NCBI GenBank assembly: GCA_021823905.1
Contig: JAKALX010000012.1
Span: 1 to 20,222 of the forward strand
DNA: 20,222 nt
Direction of reading: 5' to 3'
Origin: Chloroflexota bacterium
Lineage (GTDB): Bacteria; Chloroflexota; Dehalococcoidia; Tepidiformales; Tepidiformaceae
The translations under genes were made by a program, and so were the position numbers. The notes below the pieces were generated by a model. It did not search any database and was not told the DNA's origin. It saw only the letters and a list, made by a program, of their open reading frames with translations. Positions 7,020-16,057 of the stretch are shown piece by piece; positions within the stretch are counted from its first letter, which is position 1; every line of letters begins with the position of its first letter.

Positions 7020-8966
7020 CTACAGCGGGTGCGCCGCGAATACGGCGACCACGACGACGATGACCCCGGCGGCAAAGCCGAGCCCGTATGTTTGGAACTG
7101 GCCGTTTTGCACGACCCCGGCGCGGCGGCTCACCGAACCCGCCAGGCTGGCTGACCCGTTGACGATCCCGTCCACCACGTACTTGTCGTTCAGCTCGAGC
7201 AGCCGGTTCCAGCCCCGCTGAAGAACGGTCCGCACGAAGAAGTCCTCGTACAGGTTGTCCAGGAAGTACTTCCGCTCGAACACCATCGCCAGCGGCGCAA
7301 AGCCTTCGCGGATCGTCTTCGACGTCACCCATTCGCGAATGTACACAGCGTAGGCGACGAAGATGCCCGCCAGGGCAACCAGCGTTGAGCTGATGGCGAT
7401 CCCCCACGCGAATTCGCTGCCTTTTTCGGTTGTCTCCGGGAGTGCGTGGAGGATGAAGTCGCCGAACGCCCCGTTAATGTTGAACCAGCCCGCCGCGATC
7501 GCCGGGACCGCGAGCACCGCCAGCGGGCCCGCCATCACCCACGGCGACTCGTGCGGATGCGCCGGATCGCCGTGGAAATGGTTGTCCGGGTCGTGGTGAT
7601 CGACCGGCTCGCCGCCCTTGTAGGTGCCGTGGAAAGTCAGGAAGATCGCCCGGAACATGTAGGCCGCCGTCATGAACGCGACGGAGAACCCGATGATCCA
7701 GAGCCCGCGGCTTTCGCGCCACGCGGCCAGCAGGATCTCGTCCTTCGACCAGAACCCCGCGAGCGGGAAGATCCCGGCCAGGCTCAGCGAACCGATGACG
7801 AACGTCCAGTACGTCACCGGCATCTGCTTCCTCAGCCCGCCCATCTTGCGCATGTCGAACGTGTTCGTGGCGTGGTTCACCGAGCCGCTGCCCAGGAAGA
7901 GCAACGCCTTGAAGAACGCGTGCGTGAACAGGTGGAAGATCGCCGCCACGTACCCGAAGGCGCCGAGCGCGAGCATCATGTAGCCGAGCTGGCTGATCGT
8001 GGAGTAGGCGAGCACCCGCTTGAAGTCCGTCTGCACCAACGCAATCGTCGCGGCGATCAGCGCCGTAATTCCGCCGATCCAGGCCACGACCAGCCGCGCG
8101 TCGCCAGAGGCTTCAAAGACCGGGAAGAAGCGCGCGACCAGGTAGACGCCGGCGGCGACCATCGTCGCCGCATGGATGAGCGCGGAGACGGGCGTTGGGC
8201 CTTCCATCGCGTCGGGCAGCCAGACGTGCAGCGGAAATTGCGCGCTCTTGCCAGCCGCGCCCGCGAAGATTCCGAGCGCGAACCAGGTGACCACCCAATG
8301 CGCCACGAGACCCTCGCTCGCAATCTTCTGGATCTCGTCCACCTGGAACGTCCCGGTCTTCGACCAGATGAGCAGCATCCCGGCGAGCAGCCCGAGGTCG
8401 CCAACCCGCGTCACGATGAACGCCTTCTTCGCCGCCGCGGCGGCGCTCGGCTTGTGGAACCAGAAACCGATCAGCAGATAGCTGCTGAGGCCAACCAGCT
8501 CCCAGAACATGAACATCATGAACAGGTTGTCCGCGAGCACGAGGCCGAGCATTGAGGTGGTGAACAGGCACATGTGGGCGAAATACCGCCCGTAACCCGG
8601 GTCGCCCGCCATGTAGCCGTGCGAATAGACCTGCACAAGCAGCGACACGCTCGTCACAACCACAAGCATCACGGCGGTCAGTCCGTCGACCCGAACACCG
8701 AAGTGCACCGTCAGGTTGCCGGCCGTGAACCACTCGTGGGTGTGAATCGCGATGCCGCCGCTCGCGTCGATCACGTTGAAGAGCGTGACGAAGCTCAGCG
8801 CACAGGCCGTTCCGACGCCGGCAACGGTCAGCCATCCCGCAATCTTCGGCAGCTTCCGCACGTACAGAACGATGAGCGCCCAGGCGACGATCGGACTGGC
8901 AAGGATGGCCCAGAGGATCCCCTCGGCGATCGTCGGCACGTGCGGCGCGGATTCGAGCAGCAGCAT
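7020..8966 (-). CDS. nuoL: NADH-quinone oxidoreductase subunit L
   Basis: NuoL is the distal antiporter-like subunit, with the long lateral helix that runs along the membrane arm. The 648 residues include the Glu156 helix (MFMFWELVGLSSYLLIGF), Lys240 in AGAAGKSAQFPLHVWLPDAMEG and His265 in the following helix, all proton-path residues of the family. A His/Asp-rich loop (VDHHDPDNHFHGDPAHPHES) sits before the C-terminal helices, as in many bacterial NuoL proteins. The ATG at 8966 follows the stop of the small DUF2007-like gene by three bases, so the two are certainly cotranscribed. Confidence 0.96.
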   Translation of the reverse strand: MLLLESAPHVPTIAEGILWAILASPIVAWALIVLYVRKLPKIAGWLTVAGVGTACALSFVTLFNVIDASGGIAIHTHEWFTAGNLTVHFGVRVDGLTAVMLVVVTSVSLLVQVYSHGYMAGDPGYGRYFAHMCLFTTSMLGLVLADNLFMMFMFWELVGLSSYLLIGFWFHKPSAAAAAKKAFIVTRVGDLGLLAGMLLIWSKTGTFQVDEIQKIASEGLVAHWVVTWFALGIFAGAAGKSAQFPLHVWLPDAMEGPTPVSALIHAATMVAAGVYLVARFFPVFEASGDARLVVAWIGGITALIAATIALVQTDFKRVLAYSTISQLGYMMLALGAFGYVAAIFHLFTHAFFKALLFLGSGSVNHATNTFDMRKMGGLRKQMPVTYWTFVIGSLSLAGIFPLAGFWSKDEILLAAWRESRGLWIIGFSVAFMTAAYMFRAIFLTFHGTYKGGEPVDHHDPDNHFHGDPAHPHESPWVMAGPLAVLAVPAIAAGWFNINGAFGDFILHALPETTEKGSEFAWGIAISSTLVALAGIFVAYAVYIREWVTSKTIREGFAPLAMVFERKYFLDNLYEDFFVRTVLQRGWNRLLELNDKYVVDGIVNGSASLAGSVSRRAGVVQNGQFQTYGLGFAAGVIVVVVAVFAAHPL

Positions 8967-8969
8967 CGG

Positions 8970-9167
8970 CTAGATCTTCCTCAGGATTTCGCGGGCAACG
9001 TGGGCTTTCCCGGTCGGGACGTAGAGTTTGCGCGAGTCACGCATCGAAGCCTTCTCACCCCGGCCGATGGGCGGGATAACCAGGATGCTGAGCCCTTCCG
9101 CCGCGAATAGCTCGCGCCAGGTTTCAGCCACATAGGCGTTGGGCACGGTCATGAATTCAACCCACAT
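8970..9167 (-). CDS. Small DUF2007-like (putative signal-transducing) protein inside the nuo cluster
   Basis: This 65-residue soluble protein sits between nuoK and nuoL, with gaps of 2 and 3 bases, where canonical nuo operons have nothing. Its layout resembles the DUF2007 'putative prokaryotic signal transducing protein' fold: a first strand, a helix with xxVAETWRELFAAEGLSILV (residues 12-31), then a basic segment ending KLYVPTGKAHVAREILRKI, which corresponds to the V.x..A..AreiL tail. There is no signal peptide or membrane helix. The start is the ATG at 9167; a second in-frame ATG at residue 6 is possible, and neither has a clear Shine-Dalgarno, so translation probably couples to nuoK. Function unknown; its place implies a link to complex I assembly or regulation, which is inference. 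Confidence 0.75.
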   Translation of the reverse strand: MWVEFMTVPNAYVAETWRELFAAEGLSILVIPPIGRGEKASMRDSRKLYVPTGKAHVAREILRKI

Positions 9168-9169
9168 AG

Positions 9170-9484
9170 TTATGACTTCAAGAGGTTGATGCGGTCGACA
9201 TCAACGGTATCGCGGTTGCGGTAGACGGAGACGGCCAGCGCCAGGGCGACCGCTGCCTCCGCCGCCGCGACCGTTATGACGAATACAACGAACACCTGTC
9301 CCGTGATCGGCCGCTCGCTGGTCGAGAAGCGCGAAAAGGTGATGAGCGTGAGGTTCACGGCGTTGAGCATCATCTCCACGCCCATCAGCACGCCGATCGC
9401 GTTTCGCTTGCTCAGCGCCACGAGCAGCCCCAGGCAGAAGAGCAGGGCGCCGACCGTCAGGAAATGCTCGATGCCAATGCTCAT
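9170..9484 (-). CDS. nuoK: NADH-quinone oxidoreductase subunit K
   Basis: NuoK is a three-helix membrane subunit of complex I related to MrpC. The 104 residues match the family. The two buried glutamates of the proton path are present: Glu37 in GVLMGVEMMLNAVNL and Glu76 in VITVAAAEAAVALAL. The ATG at 9484 shares bases with the nuoJ TGA (ATGA overlap). The stop at 9170 is 2 bases before the DUF2007-like gene. Confidence 0.97.
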   Translation of the reverse strand: MSIGIEHFLTVGALLFCLGLLVALSKRNAIGVLMGVEMMLNAVNLTLITFSRFSTSERPITGQVFVVFVITVAAAEAAVALALAVSVYRNRDTVDVDRINLLKS

Positions 9485-9996
9485 GCCAGCGCGTCCTCCG
9501 CCTCTTCCTGGGGTGTGCGCGCCAGCATGATCGCGCCGACCAGCGCTGCGGTAAGGAGCACCGAGGCGATCTCGAACGGAAGCACCCAGGTGCTGAGCAG
9601 CGCCTCCCCGAGCTGGTTCGTGTTGAAGTGCGGCTCGCTGTTCACGCGTGGCCAGGCGGCGTCGCGAATCACGAAGAGAAACACCGCAGCCAGACAGACC
9701 GAAAGCAGCAACGCCGGGAGCAGCATCTTCGTCTCGCCGTTGTACCGGCCCGCCCGCGGCGTCAGGAGAATGGCAAACAGCACGAGCACCGAGATCGCGC
9801 CGACGTAGATGATGATCTGCGCCATCGCGATGAACTCAGCCGAGAGCAGGACGAAGAACCCTGCGATGCCGATGAAGGTGAGGATCAGCAGCAGCACGGC
9901 GTGAAATAGGCTTCGCGAAAGCATCACGCCGCCGCCGGCGATCAGTGTCACCGCCGCGAGCACCCAGAACGCAATCGAAGGTCCGGCTCCGTTCAT
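9481..9996 (-). CDS. nuoJ: NADH-quinone oxidoreductase subunit J
   Basis: NuoJ is a five-helix membrane subunit of complex I. Starting at the ATG at 9996 gives 171 residues (MNGAGPSIAFWVLAAV...), with the family signature MAQIIIYVGAISVLVLFAI at about 58-76, which contains the conserved pi-bulge helix. The open frame extends upstream to 10653, but that is an antisense-quality shadow of nuoH with no membrane helices and is rejected. The start lies 2 bases after the nuoH stop, leaving no room for nuoI, which normally sits here. Confidence 0.95.
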   Translation of the reverse strand: MNGAGPSIAFWVLAAVTLIAGGGVMLSRSLFHAVLLLILTFIGIAGFFVLLSAEFIAMAQIIIYVGAISVLVLFAILLTPRAGRYNGETKMLLPALLLSVCLAAVFLFVIRDAAWPRVNSEPHFNTNQLGEALLSTWVLPFEIASVLLTAALVGAIMLARTPQEEAEDALA

Positions 9997-9998
9997 CG

Positions 9999-11281
9999 TT
10001 ACGGCGCCTCGCCTTTCCCCGTCGCCGCGGGGACGGGGACGTAGCCGCGCGCGTCCTTGACCATCCGCGGCCGCGTCGGCGTGTCCTCCGGCCGGTAGCC
10101 CAGGAACCGCGACCAGCCGTAGACGATCGCCACGGCGGCCACGACATTCACGATGGCGAAGGCATAAACGACGGTGTCGCCGAAGTTGCCTTCGACCCAC
10201 GCCATGCGCTCCGTCGCGACGATCACGAGGTTCACGAGCGCGATCGGCAGCAGGAATTTCCAGCCGAACTGCATCAGTTGATCGCCGCGCAGGCGCGGAA
10301 GCGTGCCTCGCGTCCAGATGAACAGGAAGTAGAAGACGTACGTCTTCGCGATGAACAGCAGCCACGGTGGCAGCGGGTTCCACTTCACCGAGTCGAGCCC
10401 AAAGAACGACCACCCGCCCAGGAAGATCGTCGCGCCAAACGCCGCCGCGGCCAGCGCATAGGCGATGTCCATTCCGTAGAAGAGGCCCCACTTCATCCCG
10501 GAGTACTCGGTCAGGTAGCCGGCGACGATCTCCGACTCCGCCTCCGCGATGTCCGTCGGCGTGCGGTTCAGCTCGGCGCTCACGCAGATGAAATAGATGA
10601 CGAACGCCGCCGGCTGGAGCGCGATGAGCCAGATCTTGTAGTCGTCCTGCCACTGGACGATCTCCTGCAGGCTCAGCGTATGCGTGAACAGCACGACGCC
10701 AAGGAGCGCCAGGACCATCGGCGCCTCGTAGCTGATCGTCATCGCCACGATCCGGATCGCGCCGAACATTGAGTACTTGTTGTTGTGGCTCCAGCCCGAC
10801 ATGAACGCCATCAGCACCGGCATCGACGAAACGGCCATGAAGTACAGGAGCGACACCGAGATGTCCGCGACCGCCATCCGCGGCCCGAACGGGATGACGG
10901 CGAAGAGCATCACCGCGGGCACCACGAACAGCGCGGGCGCGATGTACATCACGATCTTGTCCGAGGCGCCCGGCGTCAGCGACTCCTTCTGCATCAGCTT
11001 GATGGTGTCGGCAATCGGCTGCAGCACGCCAAACAGGCCGACTCTGTTCGGTCCATAGCGCGATTGCATCCGCCCGATGATCTTGCGCTCGCCGAGCACG
11101 CCGACGTAGAGCTGCGACGGCAGGACGAAGATCACGAAGCTCGCCAGGAACCCGATGATCGGCGCGATGATGTACACGAGGCTGTGCGGCATGACGTTGC
11201 CGAGTCCGTCGAGGATCGCGTTCGAGATGTTCGACAGGTCTCGAACGTCGTACCAGTGGTTTGTCGTAAGGAAGGGCGCCA

Positions 11282-11282
<1 letters not shown>
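9999..11282 (-). CDS. nuoH: NADH-quinone oxidoreductase subunit H
   Basis: NuoH anchors the peripheral arm to the membrane and forms the quinone entry channel. Signatures: GERKIIGRMQSRYGPNRVG (64-82) and the quinone loop with SAELNRTPTDIAEAESEIVAG (starting near 235) followed by YLTEYSGMKWG, carrying the conserved acidic residues. At 427 residues it is longer than the 325-350 of proteobacterial forms because of about 30 extra N-terminal residues and a polar C-terminal tail (after about 395); long forms are known in other phyla. The ATG at 11282 overlaps the nuoD TGA. The stop is only 2 bases before nuoJ. Confidence 0.96.
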
Positions 11283-12387
<1,105 letters not shown>

Positions 12388-12391
<4 letters not shown>

Positions 12392-12912
12392 CCGACTACC
12401 TTCGTCGGTGGTTCCGGCCGCGGGTTGATGCCGGCGAATTCGCCGAGCCCGGGCTGAAGACCGCCAGGCATCGAGACGAAGTCCTTCCGCAACGGGTGCC
12501 CCGGGTAACCCTCCCAGAGGAAGATCCGCTGCAGGTTCGGATGGCCGTCGAAGCGGATCCCCAGCAGGTCGTAGGCCTCGCTCTCCTGCATCCATGCCCC
12601 GTGGAACACCGGCACCAGACTGGGCAGCGACGGCTTGTCGTGGTCCCAGGCTTCGCACTTGATCGTCGCGATGTGATTGAGATCGAACGACTGCAGGTGA
12701 TAGACGACCTCGAAATGATCCCACCAGTCGACGCCGCAGAGGTTCGTCAGGTACACCAGGTCCGACTGAGGCGACGTCCGCAACGCCCGCATCGTCTCGA
12801 CCAGAGCTTCCGGTTTGAGCACGCAACACCCCGGATCAACGCGCGCGACCGAGCCCGGCACGAGCGACTCGGCCCAGTCAGCGACCTCCTGGCCACTGAG
12901 CCAGCGGGTCAC
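12388..12912 (-). CDS. nuoC: NADH-quinone oxidoreductase subunit C (30 kDa)
   Basis: NuoC is a peripheral-arm scaffold subunit without cofactor. A GTG at 12912 overlaps the nuoA stop (GTGA) and gives 174 residues. The family signature is clear: E110-S-E-A-Y-D-L-L-G-I followed by F-D-G-H-P-N-L-Q-R-I (121-130) and GHPLRKD (138-144). The open frame continues upstream to 13209, but this is the nuoA shadow. The direct nuoA-nuoC overlap leaves no space for nuoB. The C-terminal tail after the RKD motif is rich in Pro/Gly, as is common in NuoC. Confidence 0.95.
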
Positions 12913-13286
12913 AGGCGCCACTCCAGCGCTCGCTTGCGCCAGGCGTAGAGGATGCCCAATCCGAGAATGCCGATGAAGCTCAACCCCTCGAAATACCCCG
13001 CCCAGCCAACTTTGTCGAACACCAACGCCCAGGGGAAGAGGAATACGAGCTCGACGTCGAACAGCACGAATAGGAGCGCGATGTAGTAGAAGCGGAAGTT
13101 GAACTGGACAAGGCTCGGGCCCTCCGTCCGCAGCCCGCACTCGTAGATGTCGTCCTTGACCGGGTTGGAGACGTTCTTCGGGCGGATCCGCACGAAGCCC
13201 AGCGCCCACGACGTGACCAGCGCGCCCACCGGGAAGACGAGCGCGATAACGAGCAGGATGCCGATTTGGCCGTATTCGTAGAGCAC
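12909..13286 (-). CDS. nuoA: NADH-quinone oxidoreductase subunit A
   Basis: NuoA is a three-helix membrane subunit of complex I. The 125-residue protein has the conserved YECG (48-51, with the flexible-loop cysteine), FYYIALLFVLFDVELVFLFPW (67-87) with Asp77 and Glu79 in the second helix, and a third helix near the C-terminus. The start is a GTG at 13286; no in-frame ATG, GTG or TTG lies just upstream, and the Shine-Dalgarno is weak. It is the first gene of the nuo unit, about 33 bases downstream of the predicted transcription start. The N-terminus MLYEYGQIG matches known NuoA beginnings. Confidence 0.94.
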   Translation of the reverse strand: MLYEYGQIGILLVIALVFPVGALVTSWALGFVRIRPKNVSNPVKDDIYECGLRTEGPSLVQFNFRFYYIALLFVLFDVELVFLFPWALVFDKVGWAGYFEGLSFIGILGLGILYAWRKRALEWRL

Positions 13287-13325
13287 GCCGACGCCGTTTG
13301 TGAAATTCGTCCCTAAGACGCTGGG

Positions 13326-13354
13326 ACTATAGCACGGCCTCGTGGACCGGACAA
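13326..13354 (-). promoter_or_regulatory. Sigma-70-type promoter of the nuo operon
   Basis: On the minus strand TTGTCC (-35, 13349-13354, 4/6) is separated by exactly 17 bases from TATAGT (-10, 13326-13331, 5/6), which has a TG one base upstream, making an extended -10. Transcription would start near 13319, about 33 bases before the nuoA GTG. This is the best-formed housekeeping promoter in the window. Confidence 0.65.
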
Positions 13355-13379
13355 AAACCGGACGGCGCCGCCGGACACC

Positions 13380-13442
13380 ACGAGCCGCCTACGGAAGATG
13401 ACACTTGCGCCCCCAGGTGACTCTCTTCCATAGGCGGCTCGT
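13380..13442. repeat. Inverted repeat with 19-bp arms
   Basis: The arms 13380-13398 and 13424-13442 are reverse complements at 18 of 19 positions (the exception is C13392 against A13430) and are 25 bases apart. Inside the spacer, 13402-13406 and 13415-13419 can pair further with one wobble, leaving an 8-base loop. It lies upstream of both predicted promoters (nuo to the left, Gfo/Idh to the right), so it is not in either predicted leader. It may be a DNA operator, a cruciform-forming site, or a remnant of a small mobile repeat. Confidence 0.7.
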
Positions 13443-13561
13443 CCACGCCGAGCGGAACTCGAACGTGGCGGCCTCACGGCCTGCGGCAAGTATTCCCGCC
13501 GTGGCTGGTCCTTTCCCCCTCGATTCGCAACCTTCTGGTAAGACGGCTGTAAATCGTCGCG

Positions 13562-13567
13562 TAGAAT
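13562..13567 (+). promoter_or_regulatory. Candidate -10 element for the Gfo/Idh gene
   Basis: TAGAAT matches five of six bases of the -10 consensus and lies 30 bases before the ATG at 13598. No -35 is evident at 16-18 bp. The identical hexamer is used in the ccr promoter candidate. Confidence 0.3.
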
Positions 13568-13597
13568 CACCTGACTACCCACCGAAAGCGATCCGCC

Positions 13598-14674
13598 ATG
13601 CCAGAGCCAGTCGTCGGACTCATCGGTTGCGGCCACATCGGCCAGTTCCATTCCCGCAACATCCGCGCGACGTTCCGGAGCGAGCTCGTCCTTGGCGCCT
13701 ACACCGCCGTCTGCGACCGCGTGCTCGACCGTGCCGAGTCTTTCGCTGGCATCGTCGGCGCGAAGGTGATCGCCGCCGACGCCGAGACCGTCTTCGCCAC
13801 TCCCGGCGTCAACACCGTCTATGTCTGCACCGAGACGGCCGAGCACCCGGCGCTTGTCGCCCGCGCCGCCGCCCTCGGCCTCAATGTCTTCTGCGAGAAA
13901 CCGCTCGCGAAGACCCTCGCCGACGTCGAGGCGATGGCGGCGGCCGTCCAGGCTGCCGGCGTCGTCAACCAGGTCGGCCTCGTCCTTCGCTACAGTCCGG
14001 TTTTCACGGTCTTGAAGCACCTCATCTCCGACCCGGCGCTCGGGCCGTTCCTCACTGCCCACCTCCGCGACGACCAGTTCTTCCCCACCGGAGGCTCCTA
14101 CGGCAGTACCTGGCGCGGGAGCATCGAGCGCGCCGGCGGCGGCACCCTCATCGAGCATTCGATTCACGACGTCGATCTCTTCCGTTGGCTCTTCGGGCCG
14201 ATCGCGAACGTCCGCTGCCGCAACCGCTACACCAGCGGCCACGATGGCGTCGAAGACCTCGCGCTCGTCACCTTCGACCACGAATCTGGCCATTCCACGA
14301 CCCTCTCGTCCGTCTGGCATGGCTGCCTCGACCGGCCTTCCACGCGTCGCCTCGAGGTCTTCTTCGAGGGCGGCTATTTCGCGACGAACGACGACTACAT
14401 CGGCCCGATCGCCGTCCAGGGGCGATCAGGGCTCGAGCAGGTGATCCCGGCGGAAGAGGTGCTCGAGCGCTACCAGGCGATCACCGGCTTCTCCGACGTC
14501 GAGATGGACCTTGCCCGCCGCGGCGCCACCGAGGATTACCTCTTCCTTCGCTGCGTGCTCGAAGGCCGCCCGGCGCACCCCGATTTCCAGACAGCCCTGG
14601 CCGCCCATCGCGTCGTTGACGCGTGCTATCGAAGCGCCGCGGGGTCTCGGGAGGTGCGCATCGCAAATCCATAG
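13598..14674 (+). CDS. Gfo/Idh/MocA family NAD(P)-dependent oxidoreductase
   Basis: Members of this family are cytosolic dehydrogenases that oxidise or reduce sugars, inositols and related cyclic or acyclic alcohols with NAD(P). The N-terminal Rossmann fold starts at GLIGCGHIGQFH, with G10-C-G12-H-I-G15 as the dinucleotide loop. The family EKP motif (Glu100-Lys101-Pro102) provides the catalytic lysine, and GGGTLIEHSIHDVDLF (180-195) carries the His/Asp residues of the active site at the start of the C-terminal alpha/beta domain. The length of 358 residues is typical. The ATG at 13598 fits the Rossmann start; Shine-Dalgarno weak. It is divergent from nuoA and 126 bases upstream of ccr, which has its own promoter candidate. 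The substrate cannot be told from sequence; inositol 2-dehydrogenase-like is one possibility. Confidence 0.9.
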   Translation: MPEPVVGLIGCGHIGQFHSRNIRATFRSELVLGAYTAVCDRVLDRAESFAGIVGAKVIAADAETVFATPGVNTVYVCTETAEHPALVARAAALGLNVFCEKPLAKTLADVEAMAAAVQAAGVVNQVGLVLRYSPVFTVLKHLISDPALGPFLTAHLRDDQFFPTGGSYGSTWRGSIERAGGGTLIEHSIHDVDLFRWLFGPIANVRCRNRYTSGHDGVEDLALVTFDHESGHSTTLSSVWHGCLDRPSTRRLEVFFEGGYFATNDDYIGPIAVQGRSGLEQVIPAEEVLERYQAITGFSDVEMDLARRGATEDYLFLRCVLEGRPAHPDFQTALAAHRVVDACYRSAAGSREVRIANP

Positions 14675-14702
14675 CGGACGTCTATGGCTGGTCCGCTTCC
14701 AA

Positions 14703-14732
14703 TTTACGGACGATTGGGGCGCGCAGTAGAAT
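14703..14732 (+). promoter_or_regulatory. Candidate ccr promoter
   Basis: TTTACG (14703-14708, 4/6 to the -35 consensus) and TAGAAT (14727-14732, 5/6 to the -10) are separated by 18 bases. Transcription would start near 14740, giving a leader of about 60 bases before the ccr TTG. Confidence 0.45.
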
Positions 14733-14787
14733 CTTCGGACGCGGTCGCGCCCCGGCGAGCCGACGTGCAGGGTCGCATCGCCGCCCG

Positions 14788-14792
14788 AGGAG
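14788..14792 (+). promoter_or_regulatory. Ribosome binding site that decides the ccr start
   Basis: AGGAG lies 8 bases before the TTG at 14801. The upstream in-frame ATG at 14684 has no such site and would place the promoter candidate inside the gene. Confidence 0.6.
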
Positions 14793-14800
14793 CTGCTAAC

Positions 14801-16048
14801 TTGACCACCGAAACCCTGAAAGACCTCTACCCGCTCGGCGAGGCGCCGCCCCTCGGCCACGTCCCCGCGCGCATGCACGCCCAGGTCATCCGCCAGTCGC
14901 GCTTCGGCCAGCCCACGCAGGCGTTCCGCCCCGAGGTGCTCGAAACCCCTGCGATCGGCCCGGACGACGCCCTCGTTTATGTCATGGCCGCCGGCGTTAA
15001 CTACAACAACGTCTGGGCCGGCCTCGGCATCCCCGTCGACGTCATCGGCGCCCGCCAGAAGGGCGGCGAGAAGGAAGACTTCCACATCGGCGGCTCCGAC
15101 GCCTCCGGCATCGTCTACAAGGTTGGCGAAAACGTCACCAACGTGAAGGTCGGCGACGAGGTCGTCGTCCACTGCGGCAGCTGGGATGTCCACGCCCCCG
15201 AGGTCGTCGCCGGGCAGGACCCGATGTTCAGCCCGTCCTTCAAGATCTGGGGCTACGAGACCAACTACGGCTCCTTCGCCCAGTTCACGAAGGTCCAGGG
15301 CCACCAGTGCATGCCGAAGGCGCCCCACCTGACCTGGGAGGAGGCCGCCGCGCCCACCCTCGTCGGCTCGACCGCTTACCGCATGCTCTTCGGCTGGCCT
15401 CCGCACACCGTCCAGGAAGGCGACGCGGTCCTCATCTGGGGCGGCGGCGGCGGCCTCGGCTCCATGGCCATCCAGCTCGTCGCCCAGGCGGGCGGCAAGC
15501 CGATCGCCGTCGTTTCGAACCAGTCGAAGTTCGAGTTCTGCAAGCGTCTCGGCGCCGTCGGCTGCATCAACCGCAAGGACTTCAACCACTGGAGCCGCCT
15601 CCCCGACTGGGAGAACCAGGAGGAGATGAACGCCTTCACGGCCGGCGCCCGCGCCTTCGGAAAGGCCCTCTGGGACGTGCTCGGCGAGCGCAAAAACCCG
15701 CGCATCGTCTTCGAGCACCCCGGCCAGGACACGATCCCGACGTCCGTCTTCGTCGCCGACACCGGCGGCATGATCGTCATCTGCGCCGGCACGACCGGCT
15801 ACAACGCCGACGTCGACCTGCGCTACCTCTGGATGCGCCAGAAGCGCCTCCAGGGCTCCCACTTCGCCAACGACGCTCAGGCCTACGCCTTCAACGACCT
15901 CGTCCTCCAGCGGAAGATCGACCCCTGCCTCTCGCGCACCTTCAAGTTCGAAGAGACCGGCGACTGCCACCAGCTCATGTACGAAAACCGCCACCCAGAC
16001 GGCAACATGGCCATCCTCGTCGGCGCGCCAGGAGTGGGGCTGAAGTAG
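14801..16048 (+). CDS. ccr: Crotonyl-CoA carboxylase/reductase
   Basis: CCR reduces crotonyl-CoA with NADPH and adds CO2 to give ethylmalonyl-CoA, the key step of the ethylmalonyl-CoA pathway and a source of polyketide extender units. The 415-residue medium-chain dehydrogenase/reductase starts at a TTG (MTTETLKDLYPLGEAPPLGHVP), matching the KDLYEIGE-type start of Rhodobacter CCR. Motifs: AAGVNYNNVWAGLG (64-77), IWGYETNYGSFAQF (149-162), NADPH loop GGGGGLG (214-220), INRKDFNHWSRLP (256-268), FEHPG (304-308), RLQGSHFAN (349-357). Residues corresponding to the CO2 pocket described for Kitasatospora (Asn81, Phe170, Glu171, His365) appear to be the NYN Asn, Tyr152, Glu153 and His354, so carboxylation is plausible; the Phe-to-Tyr change also occurs in Rhodobacter-type enzymes. 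Codons about 372-401 are repeated at 16528-16617. A MaoC-type hydratase lies 840 bases downstream. Confidence 0.93.
   Translation: MTTETLKDLYPLGEAPPLGHVPARMHAQVIRQSRFGQPTQAFRPEVLETPAIGPDDALVYVMAAGVNYNNVWAGLGIPVDVIGARQKGGEKEDFHIGGSDASGIVYKVGENVTNVKVGDEVVVHCGSWDVHAPEVVAGQDPMFSPSFKIWGYETNYGSFAQFTKVQGHQCMPKAPHLTWEEAAAPTLVGSTAYRMLFGWPPHTVQEGDAVLIWGGGGGLGSMAIQLVAQAGGKPIAVVSNQSKFEFCKRLGAVGCINRKDFNHWSRLPDWENQEEMNAFTAGARAFGKALWDVLGERKNPRIVFEHPGQDTIPTSVFVADTGGMIVICAGTTGYNADVDLRYLWMRQKRLQGSHFANDAQAYAFNDLVLQRKIDPCLSRTFKFEETGDCHQLMYENRHPDGNMAILVGAPGVGLK
15914..16003 (+). repeat. Direct repeat copy 1, inside the 3' end of ccr
   Basis: This 90-bp segment, encoding roughly Lys372 to Gly401 of CCR, recurs at 16528-16617 with only two substitutions (C15988/A16602 and A15997/C16611). 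The offset between copies is 614 bp. Confidence 0.95.
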
Positions 16049-16057
16049 GCAACCTGG

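Larger units (their letters stand above)
13287..13597. other. Divergent intergenic region between nuoA and the Gfo/Idh gene
   Basis: This 311-base stretch has no gene. It holds, from left to right, the nuoA leader and promoter (13326-13354), a 63-bp inverted-repeat structure (13380-13442), about 120 bases in which I see nothing definite, and a -10-like TAGAAT (13562-13567) before the rightward oxidoreductase gene. Open frames crossing it on either strand have no resemblance to known proteins. Confidence 0.7.

Noticed and set aside
9997..10653. Upstream extension of nuoJ to 10653, which might have been a fused NuoI
   Set aside because: The residues are an Arg/His-rich shadow of nuoH and lack the two CxxCxxCxxxCP motifs of NuoI.
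12392..12829. Upstream extension of nuoD, possible fusion or remnant of nuoB
   Set aside because: It lies within nuoC in another frame and has none of the NuoB cysteine motif.
14684..14800. Longer ccr start at the ATG at 14684
   Set aside because: It has no ribosome site, would include the promoter candidate, and its residues do not match CCR; the TTG at 14801 has AGGAG 8 bases upstream.
14426..15994. 522-codon minus-strand frame opposite ccr
   Set aside because: Val/Asp/Gly-rich mirror of the strongly GC3-biased ccr gene; no motif.
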